Below, piece by piece: positions 35,978 to 45,826 of a DNA stretch of 64,000 nt. The DNA is from Leptospira ryugenii. Its GTDB lineage: Bacteria > Spirochaetota > Leptospiria > Leptospirales > Leptospiraceae. The translations under genes and the position numbers were made by a program. The notes beneath the pieces are model-generated. The model had not been told where the DNA came from. It saw only the letters and a program-made list of their open reading frames with translations, and ran no database searches. Position 1 is the first letter of the stretch; each line of letters starts with the position of its first letter. The stretch spans positions 496,001 to 560,000 of the forward strand of contig NZ_BFBB01000002.1 of the NCBI RefSeq assembly GCF_003114855.1, written 5' to 3'.

Positions 35978-36766
35978 TTAATTTAGATGTACCCTGTAAT
36001 CCTCTTCTGATTTGAACAGCGTACCTGCGAAAGGAATTTTACTTGAGTCAAGAGTTTCCCCAGTATGTAGTAAAATCTGGATCCAATCCAGAAGTTCGCT
36101 CGTTGAAGGTTTTTTTCTAAGTGAATCTATTTTTCGAATTGTGTAAAACATAGCCAAAGCTTTTTCCATGAGTTCGGTTTGGATTCTTGGAAAATGAGCC
36201 AAAACAATCTCACGCATTGTTTCTTTTCGGGGGAATTCAATGTAATGAAAAATACAACGGCGTAAAAAAGCGTCCGGTAATTCTTTCTCATTGTTGGAAG
36301 TGATGATAATCATGGGTCTCACCTTCGCAGAGACCAATTCCTTGGTCTCTGAAATGAAAAACTCCATTTTATCTAATTCTAATAAAAGATCATTCGGAAA
36401 TTCGATATCTGCCTTGTCGATCTCATCAATTAATACAACAGACTTATTTGGGAGAGAATACGCTTCTCCCAAGGCACCCAATTGGATGTAGTTTTTTACA
36501 TTTCGTACTCTTTCCATCGAAGCTTGGTCAGGAAAACGGGAGTCATTCAGGCGAGAGACAGCGTCATAAAAGTAGAGACCTTCTTTTGCAAGACTTGTGG
36601 ATTTGACATGCCATCGAAAGAAAGGAAGATTTTTGGATTCTGCAACATGGCTTGCTAGAAGAGTTTTCCCAGTTCCAGGCTCACCCTTTAATAAAAGGGG
36701 CCTCATTGTAATTTCAGCCACTTGTACGGCTTCTTTTAACTCTTCTGAAAGGATATATTCTGGCAT
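35978..36766 (-). CDS. MoxR-family AAA+ ATPase
   Basis: 262 residues. Walker A LLKGEPGTGKTLLA, Walker B SVVLIDEIDKAD, sensor 1 IIITSNNEKELPDAFLRRC with the arginine finger. MoxR proteins are chaperone ATPases that work with VWA proteins. I start at the ATG at 36766, which has AGAGG six bases upstream; a TTG two codons earlier would sit on that ribosome site. First gene of the run followed by the VWA and PrsW-like genes; diverges from the gene at 36873. Confidence 0.92.
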   Translation of the reverse strand: MPEYILSEELKEAVQVAEITMRPLLLKGEPGTGKTLLASHVAESKNLPFFRWHVKSTSLAKEGLYFYDAVSRLNDSRFPDQASMERVRNVKNYIQLGALGEAYSLPNKSVVLIDEIDKADIEFPNDLLLELDKMEFFISETKELVSAKVRPMIIITSNNEKELPDAFLRRCIFHYIEFPRKETMREIVLAHFPRIQTELMEKALAMFYTIRKIDSLRKKPSTSELLDWIQILLHTGETLDSSKIPFAGTLFKSEEDYRVHLN

Positions 36767-36825
36767 CGACAACCTCTACATTCAGACTCCTGAAAATCCC
36801 TAGAAAATGCACTAAAAATTGCTTT

Positions 36826-36854
36826 TTGATTCCCGTCTAGTTTGAACTCATAGT
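36826..36854 (+). promoter_or_regulatory. Possible sigma-70 promoter for the 625-residue protein gene
   Basis: TTGATT (36826-36831) and CATAGT (36849-36854) are 17 bases apart, each matching consensus at four of six positions. Transcription would start about 12 bases before the ATG at 36873. Low-information match in AT-rich DNA. Confidence 0.3.
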
Positions 36855-36872
36855 CTACAGATAGAGTATCTT

Positions 36873-38750
36873 ATGCCTGAGTTTGATAGTACAAAAAGAG
36901 CCATAGGTGTTGGGAAATTGGACGATTCTGCTAGGAAGGAAATGTTCAATAAGTTCGTCAGCGCTGGTGGCGAAATTATCAAAGAAAAACCCGACCCTAC
37001 CGAAGAAGCAAAACGCAACCGTCCGGAGGTAAAGACCAGACAAGGTACGGTTTCGCGTGGGGGCTCGCAGGACGATTCTCGCTCCCGTTCTCGTTCCAAC
37101 TCTGGTCGAGGTGATGGAAAAAACCAAGGCTCAGGAGATTTTAAGGGAAGCTCTGATTCAAAGGCTGACTACGAGAAAGAAATATCAAGTTTTATGGCTC
37201 GGTTTTCTATTAAGTTGAAATGTTGGTTAGCTCGCGTTACCTCCTTTGGTTCTCCTGATTTGCTTCCTGGATTTATGCATGACCTGGCATCGAGAGCAAA
37301 GGAAGCACTCATCGAATGCAATTATGCAGCTAACGAAATCCTAGGCAATTCAACTCACTCACCTGCTGTCTCACAAGCCCTCGATAAAATCAATCCAATG
37401 TTAGTGGAATTGATTGCAATGGCTCAAAAATTATACAACGGGCCTGATCTTACAGATATTTCTGAACCAATCATGTCAGCACCGGAATCTCCAGTAAGCA
37501 TCGAAAGGGTAAAATCACCAATATATACACTTTTCCGTAAGATGTACATATTGTATCCTTACCAAGAGACCTTAAAAAAATCCTTTCTCCAGGCGTATGA
37601 TGAATTGCAAAAAGTTGAAGGGAAACCCTCTCTGATATATGCAAGCAAAAAGAAAAAAGTAACCTCGGAAATTGATGTCTTGTTCAATACATTTTTTGAA
37701 AAGTTATATTTGGTTGTTATAAGAGCAGAAAACAAAAACATTCCATTAATCTCTCGTTATATGGAAAATCTTCTCGACATCCAACCAGAAGATAAACCTG
37801 GCATGAGAAAAACTGGGGAGAATGTTCCAGGCGGCATCGACCCCAAACAAAAAGCGGAAGAAGAAAAAGAGAGAAAGAAGGAAGAACAGGCAGAAAAAGA
37901 GGCTGAAAAAGAAGAAGTGCCTCTCTCCAAAGAACAAGCCTACGGCCTTCGTTTGATGCAAATGTACTCTATTCCTAAACTTAGGAAGAAATTTGATCCG
38001 AAGAATGATCTACATTTTGTTCCCGATACAGATAAGGCAATGCTTGCTTATTTATATTTCCGCGAGTTTGATGAGGAGTATTCATTTGTCCTTACCACCA
38101 AAAAAATCGACATTAAACTCACGCATGTGAACGGTGTCAAAGTTGATTATCGGCAAAAGATGTTGGATTTATATGAATCAACTCGAAGTATCACTGACCA
38201 ATTTAAGATTTATTTAGATGTTATGCGGGAGTTAGAAAAACACAAGGCAAATCCTGGCGCAAACTACATTGAGGCTTCTAAAAAGCTATCCGGGATTGAA
38301 CAAAAACGCACTGGGCAATCAAGGACAGTGCGAATGATTACAAAAGATTTTACCCAAAAAGCAAGGGATATCCTCTTAGAATTTATAAAGGATATGAAAA
38401 CCAAAAAAGAGATTATCGCAAATATGAATGATGTCATCACATTGGATGCGATGGAAGCAAAGAAACGTCTCAATAAAAAACAAATCAAACAATGTATCAT
38501 GGAATCCTATTGTTATGCGATGGCATTAACGGACAGAATTGAGTCGGGGGATTTGTACGGAGGTCTTGTTGAGTTGACTCCAGAACAAATGAAGGAATCT
38601 TTCGGAGTTGATATTACAAATACTTCCGAAGAAGGTGCGACAACGGACGAAACGAATTCTGCTAGTACAGGATCACTAGATTCAGATCCTGGGTCTACGA
38701 ACATGGATGATTTAGGCCAGGACTCTTCTACTGAGGAAAACCCAATCTAA
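36873..38750 (+). CDS. Large cytoplasmic protein with an Arg/Ser/Gly-rich segment, function unknown
   Basis: 625 residues, no signal peptide or membrane helix. Residues about 55-100 are low-complexity (SRSRSRSNSGRGDGKNQGSG), followed by helical domains (100-310), a Lys/Glu-rich coiled stretch (about 325-350, KAEEEKERKKEEQAEKEAEK), more helical sequence, and an acidic Ser/Thr-rich tail. The order suggests a scaffold or RNA- or protein-binding protein. I do not recognise the family. The stop TAA overlaps the ATG of the next gene (TAATG), so the nitrilase-fold protein is probably its translational partner. Confidence 0.8.
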   Translation: MPEFDSTKRAIGVGKLDDSARKEMFNKFVSAGGEIIKEKPDPTEEAKRNRPEVKTRQGTVSRGGSQDDSRSRSRSNSGRGDGKNQGSGDFKGSSDSKADYEKEISSFMARFSIKLKCWLARVTSFGSPDLLPGFMHDLASRAKEALIECNYAANEILGNSTHSPAVSQALDKINPMLVELIAMAQKLYNGPDLTDISEPIMSAPESPVSIERVKSPIYTLFRKMYILYPYQETLKKSFLQAYDELQKVEGKPSLIYASKKKKVTSEIDVLFNTFFEKLYLVVIRAENKNIPLISRYMENLLDIQPEDKPGMRKTGENVPGGIDPKQKAEEEKERKKEEQAEKEAEKEEVPLSKEQAYGLRLMQMYSIPKLRKKFDPKNDLHFVPDTDKAMLAYLYFREFDEEYSFVLTTKKIDIKLTHVNGVKVDYRQKMLDLYESTRSITDQFKIYLDVMRELEKHKANPGANYIEASKKLSGIEQKRTGQSRTVRMITKDFTQKARDILLEFIKDMKTKKEIIANMNDVITLDAMEAKKRLNKKQIKQCIMESYCYAMALTDRIESGDLYGGLVELTPEQMKESFGVDITNTSEEGATTDETNSASTGSLDSDPGSTNMDDLGQDSSTEENPI

Positions 38751-39460
38751 TGGCTGTTGTTAAGATTGCTCTTTACCAAAAGAACATCCATAAAAAATTA
38801 AGTGCACAGGAAATCCAAAAGATAGCAGATACTAAGGCTCATTTTTTTCTGCTCCCCAGTGGCTTTCCCTATTTCTTCCAAGCCACCGATGCGAAAGAAT
38901 CAGCAGCGCATGCCAAAGAATACCAAGACCATGTAATCGAAATTTCTGAGTCCTATCCTGGGGTCATTTTGGGAGGCTCCCACATCCGTAAATCGGAAGA
39001 TGGAAGTCTTTTGAATAGCTGTCCGATTATCCAATCGATGGTTCTCGTGGATTTTTATGACCAAAAATGGTTTTCCTCTCCTCGAGGTAAGGGTTTAACT
39101 AAAGGTGATTCAGAATCTATCTTCATTATGGGTGGATTACGATTTGGGATTCTCCTCGCAGAAGAAATCATGGAAGAAAGTCTTTGGGAAGAGTTTAAAA
39201 GAGAGGGATTGGAACTCATCTTTCACCTAGGGAATCAAGACTCAAATGTAAGTTATGAAGATGACTTAGCCTTTTATGCAGACCTTTCCCGAAAACATGG
39301 CTTGCAGATCATCCGAGTATGTGGAGTCTCCGATTCTTTGAAAGGACGGAGTTTGTATGCGACACCTTCGGGCATCAATTGGAAGGTAGGGAAAACGGAA
39401 GAGAGTTCGGATGTTTTAAAAACTCTCTCCGTAAACTTACGCTCTACTTTCTTTCTCTAA
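38750..39460 (+). CDS. Nitrilase-fold (carbon-nitrogen hydrolase-like) protein lacking catalytic residues
   Basis: 236 residues with the nitrilase sandwich pattern: [10 protein letters not shown] at the start, [20 protein letters not shown] in the middle and [12 protein letters not shown] where the nucleophile elbow belongs. The catalytic Glu position reads Ser37 (FLLPSG instead of LPE) and the Cys position reads Ala137. Lys106 could be the retained lysine. It therefore looks like a non-enzymatic relative. Translationally coupled to the 625-residue protein upstream, and convergent with lspA through interlocked stop codons. Confidence 0.75.
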   Translation: MAVVKIALYQKNIHKKLSAQEIQKIADTKAHFFLLPSGFPYFFQATDAKESAAHAKEYQDHVIEISESYPGVILGGSHIRKSEDGSLLNSCPIIQSMVLVDFYDQKWFSSPRGKGLTKGDSESIFIMGGLRFGILLAEEIMEESLWEEFKREGLELIFHLGNQDSNVSYEDDLAFYADLSRKHGLQIIRVCGVSDSLKGRSLYATPSGINWKVGKTEESSDVLKTLSVNLRSTFFL

Positions 39461-40014
39461 GTCTTTTGTTCTTCCGCCCAGTCCATCGTGAAGAGCAAAA
39501 TTACAATGCCAATGGAAACACAAGAGTCAGCAACATTGAAAGCTGGCCAACGCTCAACTAGCAGGAAGTTTGGCCAATCAAAGTCAAAAAAATCTACAAC
39601 CCCAATGTGCTCTCCCGTTGCCTTCACTCGGAAGCCGAAATGAAACCCAATCCCCGGGACTTTCACAAAGAATTTGTCTAAAAAATTCCCGAAGGCACCT
39701 GCCATGACGAGATTCCAACCCCAGGGGTTGCCCAGTTCAGAATTTTGCCAACGGTAGAAGGTCAAAAAGACAATGGCAAAACCAGTTGCAAATAAGGATG
39801 GTATGGAATTGCCTTGGAACAATCCAAAAACAAAGCCTGTGTTAAACGTAAGGGAAAGTCGAAAGAAGTCGCCAATCACAGGCACACTTTCTAAGGGATT
39901 CAAATTTTTAATCGCAAGCCACTTTGTCAGAAGATCTAAAAAACAACCAAACAAAACGAAGGCTAAGTATTGCGGTTTATATACTTTGAAAAAAGGTTGA
40001 GGAGGTAATTTCAT
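39457..40014 (-). CDS. lspA: Lipoprotein signal peptidase (signal peptidase II)
   Basis: 185 residues with four membrane helices. Catalytic Asp motifs are [10 protein letters not shown] and FNVADSCV, with the supporting [11 protein letters not shown]. It cleaves signal peptides before the lipidated Cys of prolipoproteins, several of which are encoded in this window. A longer frame from 40074 would overlap the UbiB gene; the ATG at 40014 keeps the normal family N-terminus. The loop before VVDFFDF is longer than in E. coli LspA. Confidence 0.94.
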   Translation of the reverse strand: MKLPPQPFFKVYKPQYLAFVLFGCFLDLLTKWLAIKNLNPLESVPVIGDFFRLSLTFNTGFVFGLFQGNSIPSLFATGFAIVFLTFYRWQNSELGNPWGWNLVMAGAFGNFLDKFFVKVPGIGFHFGFRVKATGEHIGVVDFFDFDWPNFLLVERWPAFNVADSCVSIGIVILLFTMDWAEEQKT

Positions 40015-40028
40015 TGGAATGGCACCAT

Positions 40029-41690
40029 TTATTTTTTGCTTTGATACACCCAGGCTGCTTTGGCAAGAGACCAAAAAGAGACACCTGAAAAAAGGAAAAA
40101 TAGCATACTAGGTTCTTTCCATCCTTTTTCAGAGTATAAAATTCCGAAATAGAAAAATAAGGCGGCTAAAACACCGAAGGTCATTTGTTCTCGGAGCAGA
40201 ATTTGTTTTTTGAATTGTTGTTCATCCATCGAGGTTCTAAATACAACTTCGCCGCGATTGAACTTATAGAAAAAATCATACAATTCTTTGGGAAGTGAAA
40301 AGAGACTAGAAAAAGTCTCCTCTCCCTCTTCTTTCCATTTCCGTTTTAAATGGGAACCCTTCAATACGATTTGCGAGAATGGTTTTTCGGCATATTCGAA
40401 GATTGAGCGATGTGGATCCAGATAAGAGAAGTTTCCCAATAAAAGGGCTAGTACTCGGTGTAGACTTAAAAAATTGGGCGGAAGTTTTAAGCTTCGGAAC
40501 AGGGACCGAAGGCTAAGTTGGATCTCCTGTAAAAACCTAAGGTCTTCCATGGGTTTGAGAGTCTCCCATCCCAGGTTACGATAGTTTTTCGTCGTTTGCA
40601 TGATTTGCTGCAATTTATCTAAGGAATATTTGAGTATTTGTAGTAAATCTTCCTTAGCTAAGGAATCTTTCACAGCATCCATCTGATAGAGCGTATCAGC
40701 CATTAGATGGTAGTCTTTCTTAATTGCACTTATCAAAAATTTTTCTAAAAATCCGATATCATTTGCAGACAAAGTTTGGACTGCCCCAAAATCGATAAAA
40801 CAAATCTCGCCTGTTTCTAAAAAAATTAAATTTCCAGGGTGTGGATCAGCATGGAAAAATCTATGTTCGAAGATCATCAAAAGATATGCTCTCATCAGCT
40901 TATCAAGATAAGAATTTTTTTTGTTTCCGTTTGATTCCGGAGGAAAATCATATATCTTTTTTCCTTCGATAAATTCTGTCACAAGTATAGATCGTTTACA
41001 AAGATCTAAAATAGGATCAGGAAAAACAAAATCCTTTTCGTTTTGGAAAAGCTCTTTTGTTCTAGTTAAGCATTGCAGTTCGTTTCTTAAATCGAGCTCT
41101 TGTTCTACTATATCCCTTAGCTGAGTTGATATTTCCGTAGCCGATATTGGCAATACCCAAAAATCAAACCAGCGTAAGATTGTATCTATGGTATCTAAAT
41201 CATCCCGAGCTTCTTTTTCTATACCAGGATACAATACTTTAACGGCTACCTTTTTCCCTTGGTAATGTGCAATGTGCACCTGTGCCGTTGATGCACTCGC
41301 ATATGATTCTTCAGTGAATGTATCAAAATAACTAGAAATCGGTTCTGGAAATTGTTCTAACCAACGTTTTTGTATTTCATCGAAGTCCTTGGGAGGAACC
41401 TTATCTTGCAAATCTTGCAATTCCCAAATGAACTCCTCCGGAAGAATATGGAAGAGATTGCTTAAAAATTGACCTATTTTAAGATAAATACCACCTAACC
41501 GAAAGAAGATAAATTTGGCCTCTTTTCCTTTTATCTGGAAAAAATTTGATTTCTTCTTCTTCCAATTAGATTCTGAGAGAAAGGGCTTTTGGAATTTTGT
41601 CTTTAAGTAATACTGAAACCAAGTCTTGAGTACAAAGAGATACACATACAAGGATCTACCTCGCCGAATCTTCGTTATACTTGGATTCAT
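40029..41690 (-). CDS. UbiB/ABC1 atypical kinase family protein
   Basis: 553 residues. The family's KxGQ motif appears as [10 protein letters not shown], the nucleotide loop as ASTAQVH, the lysine as [10 protein letters not shown], the catalytic loop as HADPHPGNL and the metal motif as [10 protein letters not shown]. Two hydrophobic segments at the C-terminus could anchor it. UbiB proteins support quinone synthesis through an ATPase activity; here the quinone is probably menaquinone, given mqnA in this window. It overlaps the upstream oxidoreductase gene by 4 bases. Confidence 0.92.
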   Translation of the reverse strand: MNPSITKIRRGRSLYVYLFVLKTWFQYYLKTKFQKPFLSESNWKKKKSNFFQIKGKEAKFIFFRLGGIYLKIGQFLSNLFHILPEEFIWELQDLQDKVPPKDFDEIQKRWLEQFPEPISSYFDTFTEESYASASTAQVHIAHYQGKKVAVKVLYPGIEKEARDDLDTIDTILRWFDFWVLPISATEISTQLRDIVEQELDLRNELQCLTRTKELFQNEKDFVFPDPILDLCKRSILVTEFIEGKKIYDFPPESNGNKKNSYLDKLMRAYLLMIFEHRFFHADPHPGNLIFLETGEICFIDFGAVQTLSANDIGFLEKFLISAIKKDYHLMADTLYQMDAVKDSLAKEDLLQILKYSLDKLQQIMQTTKNYRNLGWETLKPMEDLRFLQEIQLSLRSLFRSLKLPPNFLSLHRVLALLLGNFSYLDPHRSIFEYAEKPFSQIVLKGSHLKRKWKEEGEETFSSLFSLPKELYDFFYKFNRGEVVFRTSMDEQQFKKQILLREQMTFGVLAALFFYFGILYSEKGWKEPSMLFFLFSGVSFWSLAKAAWVYQSKK

Positions 41691-42745
41691 TTCTTTCGCC
41701 TAAATTGATACATGGATTCTATGCATTCGAGGATTTTTATATTTTCTTCTAGAGTGCCTTCCTGGAAATCTATTTTTCCAGAAATATTTTGAAAGATTTC
41801 TGAATAGATCCCTAAAAATGCATTGGAAGATTTTAATTTAGGTAGACCCTTCCAAGGAACTTCCTCCAAACTCCGAAATCCTTGGTACAATTTAGATTCT
41901 TTGGAGGCAAACAAGCGAAATCCATCATTGGAAAGGATGAGACGAGCTCGATCAGTAAAGATTTCAATTTCAAACTGAAAATAATCCCGTCCACCGGACA
42001 CATCCAAAAAAATTGGGTATCCTTCCTGGTTCGTAAACCAAGCAGTTGCCCTGTCCTCAATCGATGTTTTACGGGGTCGTTTTACCTCTGCAAAATGGAG
42101 TCTAAGGGAACCAAAAAGCCAAAATAAAAGGTCAATGGCATGGGTTCCATCATGAAGGAGCGGACCGCCGCCATATTTTTGGAAGGCGATGCCTGGATTC
42201 TTTGCCGAAGTGAAGACATTTGCTTTTACAGACTTGACCTGACCAAAGGTTTTTTGCTTTAGAAGATCTCTTACCCTTTGGTAGCGCGGGTGGTAACGGC
42301 GCTCATGGTTGATCCAGATGCGACTTCTGGAACGTTTTGCTAAGGCGAATAGCTCCTTTGCCTCCAGACTTTTCAAACAAACTGGTTTTTCAATCAGGAT
42401 GTTTGGGACTTTTTGACGTAAGAGAGCCTTTGCCAATGCAAAATGGCTATTGCTGCGAGTGGCAATGATGGCAAAGTCAATGGCCAGTCCCTCTCGTTGT
42501 ATGTCTTCCCAGGCAGTGAATTCCTTCCAAGTTTTTCGTTCTTGTTTCCATTGGCTTGAAAATGCAGCGAGCGCAAGAGTTTCCGAATCACAGACTGCCT
42601 GTAAATCAAAACGCTTTTTGCCCCACTTTGAGAACAGCACTCCTGCATGCGTGCATGGTTTCATTCGGTAAGCATCTGCCTCTAATTTTGTTCCGATCCG
42701 ACCTAGACCAATGAGCAGAGTCTTGATTTTGCTAGTTTCACTCAA
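41687..42745 (-). CDS. Gfo/Idh/MocA-family oxidoreductase
   Basis: 352 residues. An N-terminal Rossmann fold starts with LLIGLGRIGTKLEAD and the family's EKP motif is present (NILIEKPVCLKS). The C-terminal beta-sheet domain includes GGGPLLHDGTHAIDLLFWLF with the conserved Asp and His. Family members act on sugars or polyols with NAD(P); the substrate is not evident. It is the first gene of the run to ubiB and lspA. Confidence 0.92.
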   Translation of the reverse strand: MSETSKIKTLLIGLGRIGTKLEADAYRMKPCTHAGVLFSKWGKKRFDLQAVCDSETLALAAFSSQWKQERKTWKEFTAWEDIQREGLAIDFAIIATRSNSHFALAKALLRQKVPNILIEKPVCLKSLEAKELFALAKRSRSRIWINHERRYHPRYQRVRDLLKQKTFGQVKSVKANVFTSAKNPGIAFQKYGGGPLLHDGTHAIDLLFWLFGSLRLHFAEVKRPRKTSIEDRATAWFTNQEGYPIFLDVSGGRDYFQFEIEIFTDRARLILSNDGFRLFASKESKLYQGFRSLEEVPWKGLPKLKSSNAFLGIYSEIFQNISGKIDFQEGTLEENIKILECIESMYQFRRKK

Positions 42746-42795
42746 TGTTTTTCTTCCAATATGCGACTTCTCATGGTCCTTGGTATTATTGAGCT

Positions 42796-44211
42796 ATGAT
42801 CTCACCTTTTTCCTATTCATTGTCAACTATTCTTACTTTTTTAGGTAAGGAACCAAAAGACCGGATCCATGCAAAGGGAAGTGTTTCCTGGATTACAAAT
42901 TCTTCTTTAGAAGCTCGCCCTGGCGCACTCTTTGTTCCTTTAAAAGATAAACGAGATGGTCATGAATTTATCTCCGATGCACTTAGGCGTGGTGCCGCTT
43001 ATTTTTTATATGAAACGGGAAATAGTGAATTCCAAAAGCTTTCAAAAGAGGAAAAGTCGAAGGGAATCGCTGTACAGGATGCTTTATTGGCTCTCGGCCA
43101 ATTGGCAAAGTTCCATAGAAATCGTTTCAGCTGCTTGGTGATTGGAATTACAGGATCAAGTGGTAAAACGTCCACCAAAGAATTGTTAGGCAATTTATTT
43201 CATTTTTTAAAACCAAATGAGAAAGTAATCACCGAAAAAAATTACAATAATCATATCGGTGTTCCCTTTACTTTATTTCATATAAATGAAAAAACGAAAG
43301 TAGTCGTATGTGAAATGGGTATGAACCATCGAGGAGAAATTTCCTACCTTAGCAAAATTGCCAAACCAAACATTGCTCTTATTACTACCATCGGTTCCGC
43401 ACACATAGAAAACTTAGGAAGCCCGAAAGCGATTGCACTGGAGAAATCGGATATTGTTCAGGGTATGGATGAAGGCTCCGTTCTATTTGTTCCCCAAGGC
43501 ATACAATTCCCTGAAATTGTAAAACAAGTCGCAAAATCCAGGCGTGTGAGTGTCAGGTTTTGGCCTATGGACAAGAACCCAATCTTAAAAGTTGTCAAAA
43601 CAAATCGCTTTGGCTTTACCTTGGAATATAAGGGTAAGGAAATTCAATGGAATTTGCCCGGAAAATCTTTGCTATCCAATGTGAGGGGCGTAGTCGCCGT
43701 TGCGGAAGCTTTAGGTCTAGCAGACGATACCATAATCAAGGGTATCCAATCCTACAAATCACCAGACAAACGTTTGCTAATCAAAAAATCCTACTTTCAT
43801 ATCATTGACGACTCATACAACGCCAATCCTGAATCCATGTTATCATCCATTGATGCAAGCCTTCAGTATGCCGAAAACCAAACAATCATTTGGTTGCTTG
43901 GGTCTATGAAGGAATTGGGCAAATTTTCCAAGTCATATCATTTGCAAATAGGCAAAAGTTTGCAAAACCACAGCAAACATCATTTGTTTACATTTGGAAA
44001 AGATGCAACCTGGATTGGGAAGGCAGCTGGAAAGGTACACAAAGGACATCTAGAAGAAGACAATGTCGACTTTACTCAATTTGCGCTACAATTGCGGACC
44101 ACATTTCCGAAGGGCACTGTCATTTTGGTGAAAGGTTCAAGATCTATGAAAATGGAGCGATTTGTAGAGGCGCTTTTTAAGCTTGAATCCTTAGATCGAG
44201 AAAGAAACTAA
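42796..44211 (+). CDS. murF: UDP-N-acetylmuramoyl-tripeptide--D-alanyl-D-alanine ligase
   Basis: 471 residues of the Mur ligase family. The ATP loop is [30 protein letters not shown] and [11 protein letters not shown] are the MurF-type sequences. It adds D-Ala-D-Ala to the peptidoglycan precursor. The gene lies outside the dcw cluster (45809-53398) and on the opposite strand, followed after 4 bases by purE. Confidence 0.95.
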   Translation: MISPFSYSLSTILTFLGKEPKDRIHAKGSVSWITNSSLEARPGALFVPLKDKRDGHEFISDALRRGAAYFLYETGNSEFQKLSKEEKSKGIAVQDALLALGQLAKFHRNRFSCLVIGITGSSGKTSTKELLGNLFHFLKPNEKVITEKNYNNHIGVPFTLFHINEKTKVVVCEMGMNHRGEISYLSKIAKPNIALITTIGSAHIENLGSPKAIALEKSDIVQGMDEGSVLFVPQGIQFPEIVKQVAKSRRVSVRFWPMDKNPILKVVKTNRFGFTLEYKGKEIQWNLPGKSLLSNVRGVVAVAEALGLADDTIIKGIQSYKSPDKRLLIKKSYFHIIDDSYNANPESMLSSIDASLQYAENQTIIWLLGSMKELGKFSKSYHLQIGKSLQNHSKHHLFTFGKDATWIGKAAGKVHKGHLEEDNVDFTQFALQLRTTFPKGTVILVKGSRSMKMERFVEALFKLESLDRERN

Positions 44212-44215
44212 AGTT

Positions 44216-44713
44216 ATGACAGAAAGAAATGGAAAAGTGGCCATTATTATGGGCTCCCATTCCGATTGGGAAACGATGAAGGAAGCTTGCCTTATATTGG
44301 ATCATTTCGCAGTAGCATACCATAAGGAAATTATCTCCGCACATCGTTCCCCAGAGCTGATGTTTCAGTTTGCCAAAGATGCTGAAAAGGAAGGTTATTC
44401 CCTCATCATTGCAGGTGCTGGTGGAGCTGCTCATTTGCCAGGTATGACTGCCTCCTTGACTACTTTACCTGTACTAGGTGTTCCGATTCAATCCAAGGCT
44501 CTTTCTGGTTTGGATAGTCTTCTCTCCATTGTCCAAATGCCAAAAGGAGTTCCTGTTGGGACTTTGGCCATAGGCACCAGTGGAGCAGCGAATGCAGGCC
44601 TCCTAGCCGTAAGAATCCTTTCTCTACAAAATCCAGATTTGACGCATAAATTGAAACAATATGCAATACAGCAAAGAGAAGAAGCCTTAGCCAAAAATTC
44701 TCTTTTACAATAA
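44216..44713 (+). CDS. purE: 5-(carboxyamino)imidazole ribonucleotide mutase
   Basis: 165 residues, class I PurE. Typical patterns are [35 protein letters not shown] and [20 protein letters not shown]. It converts N5-CAIR to CAIR in purine synthesis. Four bases downstream of murF and followed after 3 bases by purK, its pathway partner. Confidence 0.97.
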   Translation: MTERNGKVAIIMGSHSDWETMKEACLILDHFAVAYHKEIISAHRSPELMFQFAKDAEKEGYSLIIAGAGGAAHLPGMTASLTTLPVLGVPIQSKALSGLDSLLSIVQMPKGVPVGTLAIGTSGAANAGLLAVRILSLQNPDLTHKLKQYAIQQREEALAKNSLLQ

Positions 44714-44716
44714 AGA

Positions 44717-45826
44717 ATGAAAAAACCACGCATTGGTGTATTAGGATCTGGTCAATTGGGGCAAATGATGGCAGAAGTAACTCTCCGTCATGAGATACCT
44801 ATGGTTTCCTATAGTCCCGATATAGAATCACCCATGTCCCACCTAGGGGTAAAAGTCATCGAAGGCGAGTTTGATGATACTGATCGGATTCTTCAGTTTT
44901 TATCTCAAATCGATATTTTAACTTTTGAATTTGAAAATATCCCTAGTCGTACTTTACAATTTTTAAATGAATCTCAAAACACAAATTCAGTTCTTATCTA
45001 CCCACCGCCAAATGCGCTTCTGATTGCCCAGGATCGACTCTTGGAGAAAAATCACTTTCAATCTTTGGGGTTTAAAACTCCACAGTACTACCACTTAACA
45101 AGTGCAAATCGATCTCCACAAATTGAATTTCCTTTGATTGTAAAGACCATTCGTTTTGGCTATGATGGGAAAGGGCAAAGCCAAATCAAAAATGAAAATG
45201 AGTGGCAATCATTCCTCGGTTTTGCGTTCTCAAACCCAGAATCAGAGTATATCGTTGAAGAAAAGATTCAATTTCAAAAAGAAGCAAGTGTCATCCTCAC
45301 TCGGTTTGTAGATGGAAGTATCTATGACTATGGTGTGGTTGAAAACCAACACAAGAATCATATCTTAGATCTCTCTATTTTTCCAGCGGACATAGACAAG
45401 ACATTAGCCAAAAAAATGCAATCGATTGCGCATACCTTGGCAAATTCTCTTGAGTATATAGGCACTATGGGGGTTGAATTTTTTCTAACGGAAAATGAGG
45501 TATATCTAAATGAATTTGCCCCCAGACCGCATAACTCTGGTCATTTTAGCCAAGATTGTGGTAGTATCTCGCAATTCAAATTACATATTTTAGCAATCCT
45601 TGGCGAAAAGCCGAAGCTCCCTTTGCATCCCAATCCTACATTGATGAAGAATATCTTAGGAAACGATTATGAGCACTCCATTTCCATTGCAAATAAACTC
45701 TTGGCTGACGAAAGGTATGAACTCCATCTATACGGAAAAAAAATTGCTAAACAAGGAAGAAAAATGGGTCATATGAATTTTAAAGGCAAATTAGATGAGG
45801 TTTCAGAGCTATTTTTTGAGCTTTGA
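44717..45826 (+). CDS. purK: 5-(carboxyamino)imidazole ribonucleotide synthase
   Basis: 369 residues, ATP-grasp. The N-terminus IGVLGSGQLGQMMAEVTLR and the ATP-grasp parts KTIRFGYDGKGQ and NEFAPRPHNSGH are characteristic. It carboxylates AIR with ATP and bicarbonate, giving the PurE substrate. The C-terminus ends with the short FKGKLDEV-type domain. Its last 18 bases overlap the convergent murC. Confidence 0.96.
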   Translation: MKKPRIGVLGSGQLGQMMAEVTLRHEIPMVSYSPDIESPMSHLGVKVIEGEFDDTDRILQFLSQIDILTFEFENIPSRTLQFLNESQNTNSVLIYPPPNALLIAQDRLLEKNHFQSLGFKTPQYYHLTSANRSPQIEFPLIVKTIRFGYDGKGQSQIKNENEWQSFLGFAFSNPESEYIVEEKIQFQKEASVILTRFVDGSIYDYGVVENQHKNHILDLSIFPADIDKTLAKKMQSIAHTLANSLEYIGTMGVEFFLTENEVYLNEFAPRPHNSGHFSQDCGSISQFKLHILAILGEKPKLPLHPNPTLMKNILGNDYEHSISIANKLLADERYELHLYGKKIAKQGRKMGHMNFKGKLDEVSELFFEL

